Virus record (IMG/VR): IMGVR_UViG_3300049595_002240
Span: 1-46,114 of that record
From: a virus
Reading direction: 5' to 3' (one strand)
Length of the DNA stretch: 46,114 nucleotides
A program made the translations under genes and the position numbers. Shown here in pieces: positions 6,921 through 15,515 of this stretch (positions are counted from its first letter, which is position 1; each line of letters opens with the position of its first letter). The notes beneath the pieces are model-generated. The model did no database searches, had not been told where the DNA came from, and saw only the letters and a program-made list of their open reading frames with translations.

Positions 6921-7056
6921 ACTCTTTAAATTTTTTGGCAACGTCGTTATTTGTGAAAATGATTGAATCGGCTTTGAGATAATGATTAATAATAGTTAAA
7001 TCTTTTTCTAAACTTTTGATTTGTTCTTCTCCTATTATTTTTTTGTTGAATCCCAT
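6895..7056 (-). CDS. Small hypothetical protein, 53 aa
   Basis: The ATG at 7056 opens a 53-codon frame, MGFNKKIIGEEQIKSLEKDL to QYRPV, ending TGA at 6895-6897 and overlapping the winged-helix gene by 26 nt. It is Lys/Glu-rich and probably helical, with no recognisable domain. It fills what would otherwise be an odd 150-base gap in a tightly packed operon, and its codon use resembles its neighbours, which supports it being real. Confidence 0.65.
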   Translation of the reverse strand: MGFNKKIIGEEQIKSLEKDLTIINHYLKADSIIFTNNDVAKKFKEYEKQYRPV

Positions 7057-7068
7057 ATAACAAATATA

Positions 7069-7830
7069 TTAATCTTTTTTTAGATTTACAATTGTTTTTT
7101 TCTGAACTATGTAACTTAATACCTTTCTTTTAAAGATTGGTAGGAGTGTATTTTCAAATGGTAGGTCGTTGGAAGACATTAATTCAAAGATGGGTAAACT
7201 TATATCTTGTGTTAATTCATTTAATATTGTTCTAATTACCTTTTTACTTTCCCCATCAAATATCAACTGAACCGCAAATTTACTGTCGTGTTTAACCGTA
7301 TCAATACCACCAGTTGTATACTTCCAAATCCTTTTGTTGTTCCCGTTAAGTGTGAAGAAGTAACCTCTTTCTAAATCCTGTTTCTTATTTTCGTTGGTGT
7401 GTTTGATTGAAACCGAGTCGTATGTTAATGTCCAAAGAGCTTTGATGACATTGAAATATTCAAAAAACTTTGGTCCGGCATATTTTAATACCTTATTTAA
7501 TTCTTCCAACTCATCATCATTTAATTTTGGGATGGGTGTGAATTTAAGTTCATTGATTAGTATTTCATCATCAATAACTTCAAACTTCTTATTAACAACG
7601 ATGTATTTGAATTCCGAAGACATCACTTGTAGATTAGCCAAGTGTAATGACATTTCACTAAATAATGGATATAACTCAAACTTCTCAATCTTATCGTCAC
7701 AGAACTTTAAAAAGTCCATCAACATATAATATTTGTGTTCGTAGTCAATTGGTTCTGTTAATAACCAGTCGGTTGTTAATCTGAAATGATTATTTTTTTT
7801 CGTTCTTCTTTTTCTTGATTTGGTTTCCAT
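7069..7830 (-). CDS. Hypothetical protein, 253 aa
   Basis: I do not recognise a domain. The N-terminus is strongly basic (KSRKRRTKKNN at about 4-14) and could bind nucleic acid or be disordered. The rest looks like a globular alpha/beta protein, with aromatic-rich segments such as FFEYFNVIKALWTLTYDS near 122-139. No membrane segments or Cys motifs are seen. It follows the 432-residue gene with a 1-nt gap, so they are probably translated together. Proteins with this general look occur in other T4-like phages of Bacteroidetes, but I cannot name a role. Confidence 0.75.
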   Translation of the reverse strand: METKSRKRRTKKNNHFRLTTDWLLTEPIDYEHKYYMLMDFLKFCDDKIEKFELYPLFSEMSLHLANLQVMSSEFKYIVVNKKFEVIDDEILINELKFTPIPKLNDDELEELNKVLKYAGPKFFEYFNVIKALWTLTYDSVSIKHTNENKKQDLERGYFFTLNGNNKRIWKYTTGGIDTVKHDSKFAVQLIFDGESKKVIRTILNELTQDISLPIFELMSSNDLPFENTLLPIFKRKVLSYIVQKKTIVNLKKD

Positions 7831-7831
7831 T

Positions 7832-9130
7832 TTACCCTTCTATTTGTAAAATGTAATATGTTTCATCATTAAATTCAATAGTATCGTAATCACCATCGTA
7901 AGAGTTCAGTGTGTGACCAATACCGTCAGTTTGAATTAACCCTTCTTTAAATCCTTTTATATCTATAAAGTTTTCAATATTCAAACCATATTCTTCAATT
8001 ACGTTCGCAGGGTCATCAACCAAATCATTAATTAAATCTTCAACCTTTTCCTCAATTAAATTTTCAGGGACAGTTTTATCACTATCTCTTAACTCATCAA
8101 GTTCTTCATTTAATTCATCTTTTTTTTCTTGGTCTATTTCAGAATCTTCTAAAAACAATTCAATTTCATCAATCCTTTCTTGAACTGCCGGGTCGGAATA
8201 TTCAAAATCTTCCTCGTCAAAAAAGTCTTCAAGGTTTTCTCTAACATTATTTTCTTCATCGTCTCTAAAAGTTTCCTTAAGTTCTTCAATATCAATATAA
8301 TCTTCAACAAAACTAGAATTAAAACCTTTTATTCCGATATCATCAATCAATTCATCAATTCTTTCATATGCCGACATGTGGGTTCTATAATTATCACCAA
8401 CCGCCCATCTTTCTTTTGATTCTTCTAATTCGTCAGTTAACAAATAAAAAGTTCTCATACTATAATATTTGTAATCATAAACCAAATTATATAAGTCAAT
8501 TCTTTTTTCAAGTTCTTCAATTTCTTCTTCAACCGCTTCTAAATCCATCAGATTTTCATTATCTTCTGTTTCTTTCTCAATTTCCTCCATTCTTTCTTTT
8601 GCAGTATAAAGTTCCTGTAACCTTGCATCATGATTAGGTTCTTTAGCCTCATAAAGACCAAAAGATGAAGTCAGATACTCAAATAAAACATTTGCCAAAA
8701 TCGCAATCTCACTAGTCGCAGTTTCTAAATTCCATTCGTCCTCTTGTCGTAAATCGTTTTGTTTGGCTAATTCAATCTGTCTTTGTTTTTTGATTTGAAT
8801 TTTTTCATACGGTGTTCCATATGTTGAAATATTATTGTATATAAGACCCTCAAGAGAGTTAATTTGAGTGTATGATAAATCTAAACCACCATTAACTGTG
8901 ATATTTGTAATGTTATTAGCATCCGTATTTCTCAAACTTAAGTCACCATCAATAACAATTCGTTTACCTCTGAATTGTTTCATATTTTGAACCAATTTAC
9001 CGTTATAGTTAGTAAACTTTAATAAGTCAATATATTGCTCAGGTGTTATAACAACACTCTCTTGTCCTTCTTCCTCAACCAACATCTGAACAACCTTTTG
9101 TATTTGTGATATATCTATATTAACTCTCAT
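7832..9130 (-). CDS. Acidic hypothetical protein with N-terminal repeat-like strands, 432 aa
   Basis: Residues 55-95 contain short repeat-like strands (VIDGDLSLRNTDANN, ITVNGGLDLSYTQINSLEGL) resembling the 'GDLDLSxTxIxSLPxGL' solenoids of phage LRR-like proteins. The middle (about 105-400) is extremely rich in Glu and Asp and probably forms long helices or coiled coils (EEEIEELEKRIDLYN, EIDQEKKDELNEELDELRD). The C-terminal 30 residues end in a compact strand pair (DTIEFNDETYYILQI). The high negative charge could suit a DNA mimic or an internal scaffold-like protein, but neither is shown. The gene begins the minus-strand run that continues to the methyltransferase. Confidence 0.75.
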   Translation of the reverse strand: MRVNIDISQIQKVVQMLVEEEGQESVVITPEQYIDLLKFTNYNGKLVQNMKQFRGKRIVIDGDLSLRNTDANNITNITVNGGLDLSYTQINSLEGLIYNNISTYGTPYEKIQIKKQRQIELAKQNDLRQEDEWNLETATSEIAILANVLFEYLTSSFGLYEAKEPNHDARLQELYTAKERMEEIEKETEDNENLMDLEAVEEEIEELEKRIDLYNLVYDYKYYSMRTFYLLTDELEESKERWAVGDNYRTHMSAYERIDELIDDIGIKGFNSSFVEDYIDIEELKETFRDDEENNVRENLEDFFDEEDFEYSDPAVQERIDEIELFLEDSEIDQEKKDELNEELDELRDSDKTVPENLIEEKVEDLINDLVDDPANVIEEYGLNIENFIDIKGFKEGLIQTDGIGHTLNSYDGDYDTIEFNDETYYILQIEG

Positions 9131-9220
9131 GATAAAAATTATATTAATAAATATTAAAATAACTATATTATTTACTATTAAATCACATGTGGTAAATATT
9201 TATAATAAAATACCAACAAT

Positions 9221-9346
9221 ATGGGATGTGGATGTAAAAAACAAAGTGCGTCACCTGAACAGGTGAAAAAGTTAAGAACTGAGAGTATCAGAACAGCAAT
9301 TCAAAGTACTATTGATAAGTACTACAACAAAAACAAGAAAAAGTAA
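9221..9346 (+). CDS. Small Cys/Gly-start protein (MGCGCKKQ...), 41 aa
   Basis: The ATG at 9221 opens a 41-codon frame on the plus strand, starting MGCGCKKQSASPEQVKKL and ending in a Lys/Asn-rich tail, with TAA at 9344-9346 followed by a second in-frame TAA. A Gly-Cys-Gly-Cys-Lys-Lys head followed by a helical basic tail suggests metal binding or acylation at the Cys pair, but this is speculation. A second tiny peptide with the same GCGCGK theme follows 24 nt later, and a shared terminator closes the unit. Confidence 0.65.
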   Translation: MGCGCKKQSASPEQVKKLRTESIRTAIQSTIDKYYNKNKKK

Positions 9347-9370
9347 TAAACCTCTAATAAATTAAAAACA

Positions 9371-9412
9371 ATGAAGAACAACAACGGTGGTGGTTGCGGA
9401 TGTGGAAAATAA
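9371..9412 (+). CDS. Putative 13-residue Cys/Gly micropeptide
   Basis: ATG at 9371 to TAA at 9410-9412 encodes MKNNNGGGCGCGK. It is too short to be supported by length, but the CGCGK ending echoes the MGCGCKK head of the preceding gene, it sits in the same transcription unit, and it is followed by a strong terminator. It could be a real micropeptide or the remnant of a longer paralogue. Confidence 0.35.
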   Translation: MKNNNGGGCGCGK

Positions 9413-9436
9413 TCTTTCCCGCAACATAAGAAAACT

Positions 9437-9462
9437 AAAAGGGGAATTTTTCCCCTTTTTTT
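9437..9462 (+). terminator. Intrinsic terminator after the Cys/Gly peptide genes
   Basis: AAAAGGGGAA-TTT-TTCCCCTTTT followed by T-rich sequence forms a long perfect stem with a T tract on the plus strand. The flanking A and T runs would also permit termination on the minus strand. It isolates the small-peptide unit from the 370-residue gene starting at 9475. Confidence 0.9.
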
Positions 9463-9474
9463 ATATTTATCATT

Positions 9475-10587
9475 ATGGAATTTAAAATTTTCAAAAACTT
9501 AAACGAAGAAGAGGAAAAACCCGTACTAACAGCTTTCCAAAATAAGTTAGTAAAACTTATTACTCTATTCCAAAACGGAGATGTTACTGAAGAGGATATT
9601 GAAAACACCATAGGTGGTTTTGATAAATTTTTTGAGTTAATAATTAAAAATAATTTAACACATTACATTGACCCTTTTAATAATGACTGGTCGGATTATC
9701 AAAATAAAATAATTTATCAGTTAATACAAAAAGACCCAAATTACATCTATAAGATGATGGAAATGGAATTTTCAGATATAACTGAAATTGATGGGAAATA
9801 TTATGTTGATTTAGAAGATTCTGGTGAACTGGCACAATTCTTTAGTAGTGGTAGAAACGATATTAGTGAAGATAGAATTGCCGAAATATTAAATGGGGAT
9901 TATGATGGTTATTTATATGATGACGTAACAGGTGATGAGTTCAAAGATATTTATGAAGAACTAGAACCAAAATACCAAGAAGAAATTAGAGGTTATATCA
10001 AAGAAGATTTACTTAAAATTGGTAATTTATCTATCGAACATCTAACTCCTGAATTAATAGAAGATTTAGCAATAGAACAAGGTGATGAGTCGAATTTAAA
10101 ATTAAATGAAGAGATAATCACTAAACTTTTACAAGATAATGATTGTGTTGAATACTTTATAATGAACTTAGGATTAGATATAAGAAGTGAATTATATTCA
10201 TTATACTCAAATTGTTATGGGTCGGTTTATGCTAACGAATTGTATGACTCACTTATAGGACAATTAGTCGGTGAGGTTATTGATAGTAAAAAATCAGAAG
10301 AGTATAAATACAAAAAACACGACTACAATAAAAGTACATCAACAGAAAGATGGGGTGTAAGATATGAAGTTACAAAAACTGCTCATAATAATATTAAACT
10401 TTGGTTTGAAAGTAACGTAAATAACCCATATGAAAATTTAAATTATTACGGAGGTTACATCAACCTACTTAAAAGTTTATTTGAAAATGGTGATTTAAAT
10501 TGGTTGAGTTCTGGAAGAGTTCCTGACTACCCCGATTTAGGTGACGTTAAAAAATGTCTTAATATTGAATTTAATAGTTATTTCTAA
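9475..10587 (+). CDS. Acidic hypothetical protein, 370 aa
   Basis: The protein is strongly acidic in its middle (SGRNDISEDRIAEILNGDYD, DDVTGDEFKDIYEELEP), largely helical by composition, with an aromatic-rich C-terminal domain (ERWGVRYEV, NPYENLNYYGGYINLLKSLF). No domain, signal peptide or metal motif is recognised. It resembles the 432-residue minus-strand protein in composition rather than in alignable sequence. It starts 12 nt after the terminator tract and is followed by a second plus-strand gene after 56 nt, so the two likely form one unit. Confidence 0.75.
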   Translation: MEFKIFKNLNEEEEKPVLTAFQNKLVKLITLFQNGDVTEEDIENTIGGFDKFFELIIKNNLTHYIDPFNNDWSDYQNKIIYQLIQKDPNYIYKMMEMEFSDITEIDGKYYVDLEDSGELAQFFSSGRNDISEDRIAEILNGDYDGYLYDDVTGDEFKDIYEELEPKYQEEIRGYIKEDLLKIGNLSIEHLTPELIEDLAIEQGDESNLKLNEEIITKLLQDNDCVEYFIMNLGLDIRSELYSLYSNCYGSVYANELYDSLIGQLVGEVIDSKKSEEYKYKKHDYNKSTSTERWGVRYEVTKTAHNNIKLWFESNVNNPYENLNYYGGYINLLKSLFENGDLNWLSSGRVPDYPDLGDVKKCLNIEFNSYF

Positions 10588-10643
10588 TAACACAAAAAAT
10601 TATTTACACTTTAACCTTTAAAATTTTAGTTCTAAAATTGGAC

Positions 10644-11270
10644 ATGGAAAAAGAGAGTTGTATTTTAAATCAAGAATTTGTTAATAAGTTTGCAGATTTC
10701 TTATGTCAAGAAATAAGTGATAATAACACTTATAAAACAAAACTATCAGTTGTTGATTGTAATAGTTTATTTATTATCAAAGGTTATACAAAGAATCCAA
10801 AAATATATGGATGTTACAATCTGACAGATAAGTTCATAGAACAAGAACAAAATAACTATTCTGATTTAACAGCTCTTAATCTTAAAACATTGGACATCAT
10901 AGATTATGATACCAAAGACACAAACTTTGAGGATACAAAATTCGTATTTGAATATCCTGAAACTTTCACAACAAACAATCTATCATCAATAACCATACAA
11001 TCAACATTCCCTCACGGTTATTCTAAAAACTATTTAGGTAATCTTTATTCTTACCTTTATAAAATCTCGGAGAAATCACAACCGTACTTTAAGTTCAGAA
11101 ACATTAAATTGGAATTTGAAAGTAATGAAGGTAACCTGAAATTCACAAAGGTAAAATCAGATAGTTACTATAGTTCAGAACTTCTCCTATCGATATTAAA
11201 CGACAACTTTGAAGGTAAGGTATCAGATGACTACCAACTACCGTCCAAATTGTTCCTGAACGTTATTTAA
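10644..11270 (+). CDS. Hypothetical protein, 208 aa
   Basis: I do not recognise a family. The ATG at 10644 (MEKESCILNQEFVNKFADFL) is preferred over an in-frame TTG six bases upstream. The sequence alternates strand-like and helical stretches, is rich in Asn, Ser, Tyr and Phe, and ends in a likely strand (SKLFLNVI). The plus-strand gene overlaps the converging minus-strand gene by four bases, so neither has room for a dedicated terminator between them. Confidence 0.72.
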   Translation: MEKESCILNQEFVNKFADFLCQEISDNNTYKTKLSVVDCNSLFIIKGYTKNPKIYGCYNLTDKFIEQEQNNYSDLTALNLKTLDIIDYDTKDTNFEDTKFVFEYPETFTTNNLSSITIQSTFPHGYSKNYLGNLYSYLYKISEKSQPYFKFRNIKLEFESNEGNLKFTKVKSDSYYSSELLLSILNDNFEGKVSDDYQLPSKLFLNVI

Positions 11271-11794
11271 ACACGTTTAGAATAACCAACGATTTGGTAG
11301 AAGTCTCTATCACCATCAATATACCCCTTAACCATCACCAATAGGTTTCTAAACATGAACGCATCTGGTGTTTGTTTTTCACACTTGGAGAACAACTCAA
11401 CAAAAGAAATTAAAACTTCAACAGAATAATAACCACATCCTTGTAACTCAAGATACTTTGATGTGAGTTTATTAACATACTGTAACTTGTAGGTATCCCT
11501 TGATGTCTCACAATTAAATGGTTCGGTCTCATCATAGATTTTTATCAGGTCATCAATAAAACCCTTAATAACATTCGGAGCACATTGTTTCTTAGCAATC
11601 AAATCAACAATCCAATGTGTATGTGATGGTGTCCGTAATCTCTTACCTTCCTCCTTATGTTTTACTATGAAATCCAAATCAGGACGAGCCCCTCTTCCAC
11701 CTTGATAGATAGCAATCTTTGATGTTGGGTCAACTTGCCAAAATGTCAAAGGGGTATGAACTACCCCTTTCTTTTTAAATGTTAGTTCCTTCAT
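11267..11794 (-). CDS. Hypothetical protein, 175 aa
   Basis: The basic N-terminal half contains an unusual Gly/Arg-rich turn (YQGGRGARPDLDFIVKHKEE at about 30-49) and HTHW near residue 60; the C-terminal half is helical, with CGYY and SKCEKQ cysteines. No named domain is recognised. A good host-type -7 box (TAGTTTTG) ends only 5 nt before the ATG, implying a very short leader and transcription by host RNA polymerase. The gene converges on the plus-strand 208-residue gene. Confidence 0.72.
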   Translation of the reverse strand: MKELTFKKKGVVHTPLTFWQVDPTSKIAIYQGGRGARPDLDFIVKHKEEGKRLRTPSHTHWIVDLIAKKQCAPNVIKGFIDDLIKIYDETEPFNCETSRDTYKLQYVNKLTSKYLELQGCGYYSVEVLISFVELFSKCEKQTPDAFMFRNLLVMVKGYIDGDRDFYQIVGYSKRV

Positions 11795-11798
11795 GGAA

Positions 11799-11830
11799 CA
11801 AAACTACAAAATATTTTTTATAATTCCAAC
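11799..11830 (-). promoter_or_regulatory. Host-type (Bacteroidetes sigma) promoter for the 175-aa gene
   Basis: Minus-strand GTTG, then 20 bases, then TAGTTTTG matches the Bacteroidetes TTTG-N19/21-TAnnTTTG consensus with one -33 mismatch. The boxes lie within the 3' end of the glutaredoxin gene. Confidence 0.6.
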
Positions 11831-12076
11831 AGCTTCGTTTATATCTTGGAAATCTCTGTCGGGAGCGAATAACTTAGCATCTTCTGTTACAGTATCCACA
11901 ATCATAAATGCCGGAACAAAATCATTACCAGTGACTTCAACAAAAAGGTTATACTCCTCTTCGTATTTTTCAATGTCTCGTTCCTTAAACTTAATCTTAT
12001 TTTCTTTAAGTTGTTTTTTAAACTCCGTACACCAATGACAACCTTTCATTGTATATGCAACCAATAAATTAGCCAT
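11804..12076 (-). CDS. Glutaredoxin-like protein
   Basis: The 90-residue protein has the CxxC redox site CHWC at residues 13-16 in the usual place (YTMKGCHWCTEFKKQL), a single glutaredoxin/thioredoxin-fold domain, and VPAFMIVD with the cis-proline near residue 54. It would reduce disulfides, most likely to recycle ribonucleotide reductase as T4 NrdC does, although no reductase gene lies in this window. Its ATG overlaps the stop of the thioredoxin gene, so the two redox proteins are translationally coupled. Confidence 0.92.
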   Translation of the reverse strand: MANLLVAYTMKGCHWCTEFKKQLKENKIKFKERDIEKYEEEYNLFVEVTGNDFVPAFMIVDTVTEDAKLFAPDRDFQDINEAVGIIKNIL

Positions 12077-12381
12077 TAGTTCTCAATGTGTTCAGTGATT
12101 AATGATGATACCATATCAGCAGGTTTTAAACCAACCATCGTGTGAGTATCAACACCTTCTTTATAGAATTTTAAAACTGGTACATTTCTAACACCCAAAC
12201 TCTTTGAGAAATTAATATCACTCTCAACATCAAACTCATAGATTGACACATCAGTTGTGATTTTCTTTAATTCTTCTGTTAATTGTTTACAGGGACCACA
12301 CCATGTGGCATACATCTTTAATATAAAATCTTCCCCGTTGTTAATTTTTTCCTGTATCTGACTACTTGTTAATTGTTCCAT
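12076..12381 (-). CDS. Thioredoxin
   Basis: The 101-residue protein has the classic thioredoxin active site MYATWCGPCKQL at about 24-35, a cis-Pro loop GVRNVPVLKFYKEG near 64-77, and the normal thioredoxin length. It has no signal peptide, so it acts in the cytoplasm as a disulfide reductant, possibly for a phage ribonucleotide reductase or as a polymerase cofactor. Pairing with the neighbouring glutaredoxin (stop/start overlap) is a two-gene redox cassette. Confidence 0.95.
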   Translation of the reverse strand: MEQLTSSQIQEKINNGEDFILKMYATWCGPCKQLTEELKKITTDVSIYEFDVESDINFSKSLGVRNVPVLKFYKEGVDTHTMVGLKPADMVSSLITEHIEN

Positions 12382-12385
12382 ACTT

Positions 12386-12727
12386 TTAAATATTTTTACT
12401 TTCCTTTTTTTGTTTCAAAAGTTGAGTTAAGAAGAACTTAACCTCACTCAACTTGTCAGCGTTATAATATAATTTTACTTTATACTCAACCCCATCTGCT
12501 TTAGATAAATAAATAAAACTACCGTTGGGTAGTTTACATATTAAATCGGAGTAAACCTCACCATCACTATACATGATTGAGTTGATAAAAACTTTTTCTA
12601 TGTTATCTCTTTTCAAAAAATCATTAGGTAAAAGATTGTGTCCATCAGATAACTGAAGAATTGATAAAAGTCCTTCTTTATCCAACAGTCTATCCTCAAA
12701 TAGAAATATCTTTTTTTCGTTTACCAT
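12386..12727 (-). CDS. Hypothetical protein, 113 aa
   Basis: There is no recognised domain. The sequence suggests a small beta-rich domain (VFINSIMYSDGEVYSDLIC, GSFIYLSKADGVEYKVKLYY) ending in a helix (LSEVKFFLTQLLKQKKESK). It sits between the PcfJ-like gene, whose end it overlaps by 7 nt, and the thioredoxin gene, and is probably co-transcribed with both. Confidence 0.7.
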   Translation of the reverse strand: MVNEKKIFLFEDRLLDKEGLLSILQLSDGHNLLPNDFLKRDNIEKVFINSIMYSDGEVYSDLICKLPNGSFIYLSKADGVEYKVKLYYNADKLSEVKFFLTQLLKQKKESKNI

Positions 12728-14400
12728 TCAAAGTCAATGTAAGGTAAATCATCTCCAATGTCAATTGAATTTGTTAAATGTCCCCAGTTAAGTTGTCCGT
12801 CTTTATCAAAAATAAAGTTGTATTCTTTTCTTCCACCACCAGTAACAAACTCAGCTATAGGATTACCCCACACTTCATTAGAGATACTTTTTAATCTATT
12901 ATCCAATATAGAAATCGCATCATCCCAACTATCATCCAATAAACCATTAAATCTTCCAAGTGTCTGAACTCGTTTGAATATAACAGGTTGATTATTATTC
13001 GTACCGATTGAAGGTCTGTATTCAATTGACGCTCTCTCCCCATCTTCCTTACGAAGTGATATAATTAATGATGAAGGTCTATCTTGATAAGTTCTTACAC
13101 AATTAGATTGGTGTACTGACTCATCAACATATTCTTCACTACTTTGTAGTACAAGAGGGTTAAATACCATTTTATCACTTGTTATGATTGGTTTTGATAC
13201 TTGTTCAACAAATTCATTAGAGTATTGTCTTGAGTATTTCCCTGTGGTGTAAAAGTCAACTTTATCTGACCAAGTACTATGTTCAGCATTAAATTCTTTC
13301 AAAGTTTTAGACATCCATTTAATCGGCTCGTTTCTTGATAGAATATCAAAAAATCTTACGTGGTCGTAAAAAGTATGAGTAGATAAATTATGGTCGGTTT
13401 TAGATAATAAGTAAATCTGATAACAATTACTCATATCCCTTTTACCGAAATTTTCAAAATAATGTCTTACAGGTTGAAATGGTGATTCGTCAATTTTAGT
13501 GTTAAAAATAATACACAATTCTTCTTCAGGTCTTTGTAAAATAAAATCTCTCCCAAAGACATCCATCAACATTTTAATACTTTTGAAACAAGGATTTTGG
13601 ACTTTATGTAATACTTTTTTAATTTTCTCTGAACTTACATCGTTTAATTTCATATAAGCATCAACCATCTTAAATCCGTATTTCTTATAGTCTTTTTTAA
13701 TTGGTTTTGGATATACATTGTAATACCCTCTCCAATTATCAGGTTTCTTAACCCCTTGTTTGTCCAACAAGCATCCAAATAAAGACATCGGTAACTCAAT
13801 GTAGTTTAAAACTTTTTCAGCTCCAATTTTAGATAAAAACACATTAATACCTTCGGTAATTTTTAAATTATATGTTTTGGTATCATCTAACCCATTCATA
13901 AATGAATGATAACCATCCGTAGTTAACGATATCGGAAATGAGTTTCTTCTAACAACACTACCTTTACCCTTACCTCTTTTCTTATGGTATTCAGTGTTTT
14001 TACCAACCGTAAAAATATTGGTTTTCTTATTAAATGTAATGTAGTTCAGTTTGGTACTTTTACGAAAAAATACTTCACCAGCCTTTCTGTGTTTTCCACA
14101 ATAGAATACTTTTAAACAAACCTTATCTTCATTCTCCTCAACAACAAAAGTACTTCTAAAAACAGTTACATCACAAAGAGGATTACCATAATTTTTTTCA
14201 AACTCCTCTTTATCGTTATTAACTGATTTATCAAATGTATAAACATAATGCTTACCGTCAAAAGACTCTCTCGCATGATATTTATTTTTCAAACCAAATG
14301 GTTCTACAAGAATACTATCAGTAATCTCCCCCACCGAATTGTAGGGGAGATAGTGACCGACATAATATTTTTCGTTGATGAGTGTGAATAGGTTGTCCAT
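12721..14400 (-). CDS. PcfJ-like domain protein, 559 aa
   Basis: The C-terminal third (about 410-500) carries the PcfJ pattern: SVHQSNCVRTYQDRPSSLII, then LRKEDGERASIEYRP, then VQTLGRFNG, i.e. a Cys-containing 'm..NCv..Y' motif, a strand with R/E, and a Q-GxxN turn. The family is common in phages and conjugative plasmids; its biochemical role is uncertain. The N-terminal 400 residues are rich in Lys and aromatics (including KKRGKGKGSVVRR near 143-155), which would suit nucleic-acid binding. The ATG at 14400 overlaps the TAA of the DUF932 gene (TAATG), indicating coupling. Confidence 0.75.
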   Translation of the reverse strand: MDNLFTLINEKYYVGHYLPYNSVGEITDSILVEPFGLKNKYHARESFDGKHYVYTFDKSVNNDKEEFEKNYGNPLCDVTVFRSTFVVEENEDKVCLKVFYCGKHRKAGEVFFRKSTKLNYITFNKKTNIFTVGKNTEYHKKRGKGKGSVVRRNSFPISLTTDGYHSFMNGLDDTKTYNLKITEGINVFLSKIGAEKVLNYIELPMSLFGCLLDKQGVKKPDNWRGYYNVYPKPIKKDYKKYGFKMVDAYMKLNDVSSEKIKKVLHKVQNPCFKSIKMLMDVFGRDFILQRPEEELCIIFNTKIDESPFQPVRHYFENFGKRDMSNCYQIYLLSKTDHNLSTHTFYDHVRFFDILSRNEPIKWMSKTLKEFNAEHSTWSDKVDFYTTGKYSRQYSNEFVEQVSKPIITSDKMVFNPLVLQSSEEYVDESVHQSNCVRTYQDRPSSLIISLRKEDGERASIEYRPSIGTNNNQPVIFKRVQTLGRFNGLLDDSWDDAISILDNRLKSISNEVWGNPIAEFVTGGGRKEYNFIFDKDGQLNWGHLTNSIDIGDDLPYIDFEW

Positions 14401-15146
14401 TAGCAAAATGTTTCAGCTAGTTCCCAAAGTTTTGTGTTAATCATGTTATCCATATTCAAGGATTGGATACCCTTTACTGAACGAGTGTTACGTCCTTGTT
14501 GTTTGATGAACCCTCCACGGATTAACTTCTCTTGTACTACGTTGAAGGTTGTCCAAAGGTTATCATCACTATCACCATCACGAAGTGGGTCAATGATTGT
14601 CTCCAAAGTTAGAGTTGAAATATCCTCGGTGTTCTTCCAACGGATACCAACCGCCTTAGATACGAAGTCAATCTTTCTTTCAGTATCCATAGTAACTTCC
14701 ATCATACGGGTTACTGACTTTTGGATTTTTGGAGTGTTTAATACGAACTGCTCAGTAATCAATTCAACATCACTCATACTCAAGTTCAAGTGTGTTTGTT
14801 TCATATCTCCGAAAGTTGATACAGGAACAGTCAAACCGTTACTACATACAAGTCGGAATAAACCTGCACCTACTTGAAGAGTTGAACTTCCGTTGTGTGA
14901 GTTGGTGATTACCGCCTCTAATAACGAGTCACCTACTTGTGGAAGTTCTGCGTTACGAAGACGAACTTGGTGTTTACCAAATGAGCTCTTACCCACTTGT
15001 TTTGCTCCACTTACTTGCCATCCGTTTTGGATGAACTTGTCAACTACATCAATGGTAGGAACCATGGTGTAACGGTCAGATAATTTTGAAAGTTTTTCAG
15101 TTTGGAATAATGCTGGTACTGTTGTTTTTAAATCTTGTAGGTTCAT
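14400..15146 (-). CDS. DUF932 family phage/plasmid protein
   Basis: From the ATG at 15146 this is 248 residues. It shows DUF932 features: SSFGKHQVRLRN and a conserved LFRLVCSNGLTVP segment near 106-118, followed by a long helical part and LWTTFNVVQEKLIRGG near 204-219. DUF932 proteins accompany DNA-metabolism genes in phages and plasmids; the function is unknown. Base composition is more G+C-rich and codon use more even than its neighbours, suggesting strong expression. A perfect host-type promoter lies directly upstream, and the gene is coupled to the PcfJ-like gene. Confidence 0.88.
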   Translation of the reverse strand: MNLQDLKTTVPALFQTEKLSKLSDRYTMVPTIDVVDKFIQNGWQVSGAKQVGKSSFGKHQVRLRNAELPQVGDSLLEAVITNSHNGSSTLQVGAGLFRLVCSNGLTVPVSTFGDMKQTHLNLSMSDVELITEQFVLNTPKIQKSVTRMMEVTMDTERKIDFVSKAVGIRWKNTEDISTLTLETIIDPLRDGDSDDNLWTTFNVVQEKLIRGGFIKQQGRNTRSVKGIQSLNMDNMINTKLWELAETFC

Positions 15147-15168
15147 AGTGTTTATTTGTTTATGACTA

Positions 15169-15200
15169 CAAATATACAACACTTTCTTAGTTAAGCCAAA
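15169..15200 (-). promoter_or_regulatory. Perfect Bacteroidetes-type promoter for DUF932-PcfJ operon
   Basis: On the minus strand TTTG, exactly 20 bases, then TATATTTG match the TTTG-N19/21-TAnnTTTG consensus in every position. The -7 box ends 22 nt before the DUF932 ATG, and the -33 box lies at the tail of the upstream gene. This is one of the strongest host-identity signals in the window. Confidence 0.85.
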
Positions 15201-15477
15201 TAATTCCGTAATTTGTTTTGATAACAGGTGTTTTTATTTCTAATGGTTTAACAGTTTTGTTTGTCTCATCGTACATACCTACAACAATATCAATAAGTTG
15301 TTGCTGGGTAAGGATAAGTTCCAAACCATTATCAAGGTTTTCGTAAACTTTTTCTTTAACCCTTTCGTAGAAAGTATTTTTCTTAAGTTTCCCGATTAAG
15401 TCAATCAAATCGTTGGGGTTCTTTTCGAAGAACCCTATCAACTGATTTAAGTAAATTTCCGCATCTACATTTTTCAT
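15187..15477 (-). CDS. Hypothetical protein, 96 aa
   Basis: A helical N-terminal two thirds (EIYLNQLIGFFEKNPNDLID, ERVKEKVYENLDNGLEL, LTQQQLIDIVVGMYDE) precedes a short strand-like tail. No family is recognised. A perfect -7 box (TATCTTTG, 15497-15504) lies 19 nt upstream of the ATG, so the gene is probably transcribed early by host polymerase. Its last codons contain the -33 box of the next promoter. Confidence 0.72.
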   Translation of the reverse strand: MKNVDAEIYLNQLIGFFEKNPNDLIDLIGKLKKNTFYERVKEKVYENLDNGLELILTQQQLIDIVVGMYDETNKTVKPLEIKTPVIKTNYGIIWLN

Positions 15478-15496
15478 AGGCAGTAAGATTAGGAAA

Positions 15497-15504
15497 CAAA
15501 GATA
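15497..15504 (-). promoter_or_regulatory. Host-type -7 box for the 96-aa gene
   Basis: Minus-strand TATCTTTG matches TAnnTTTG exactly, at 19 nt from the ATG. No good TTTG is found at the expected -33 distance, so the promoter is partial. Confidence 0.5.
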
Positions 15505-15515
15505 TAACTAATTTA

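Noticed and set aside
7832-9130. Plus-strand frames within the 432-aa gene (8180-8419, 8368-8637)
   Set aside because: They are shadows of Glu/Asp-rich codons on the minus strand and read as low-complexity Phe/Leu/Ile-rich peptides.
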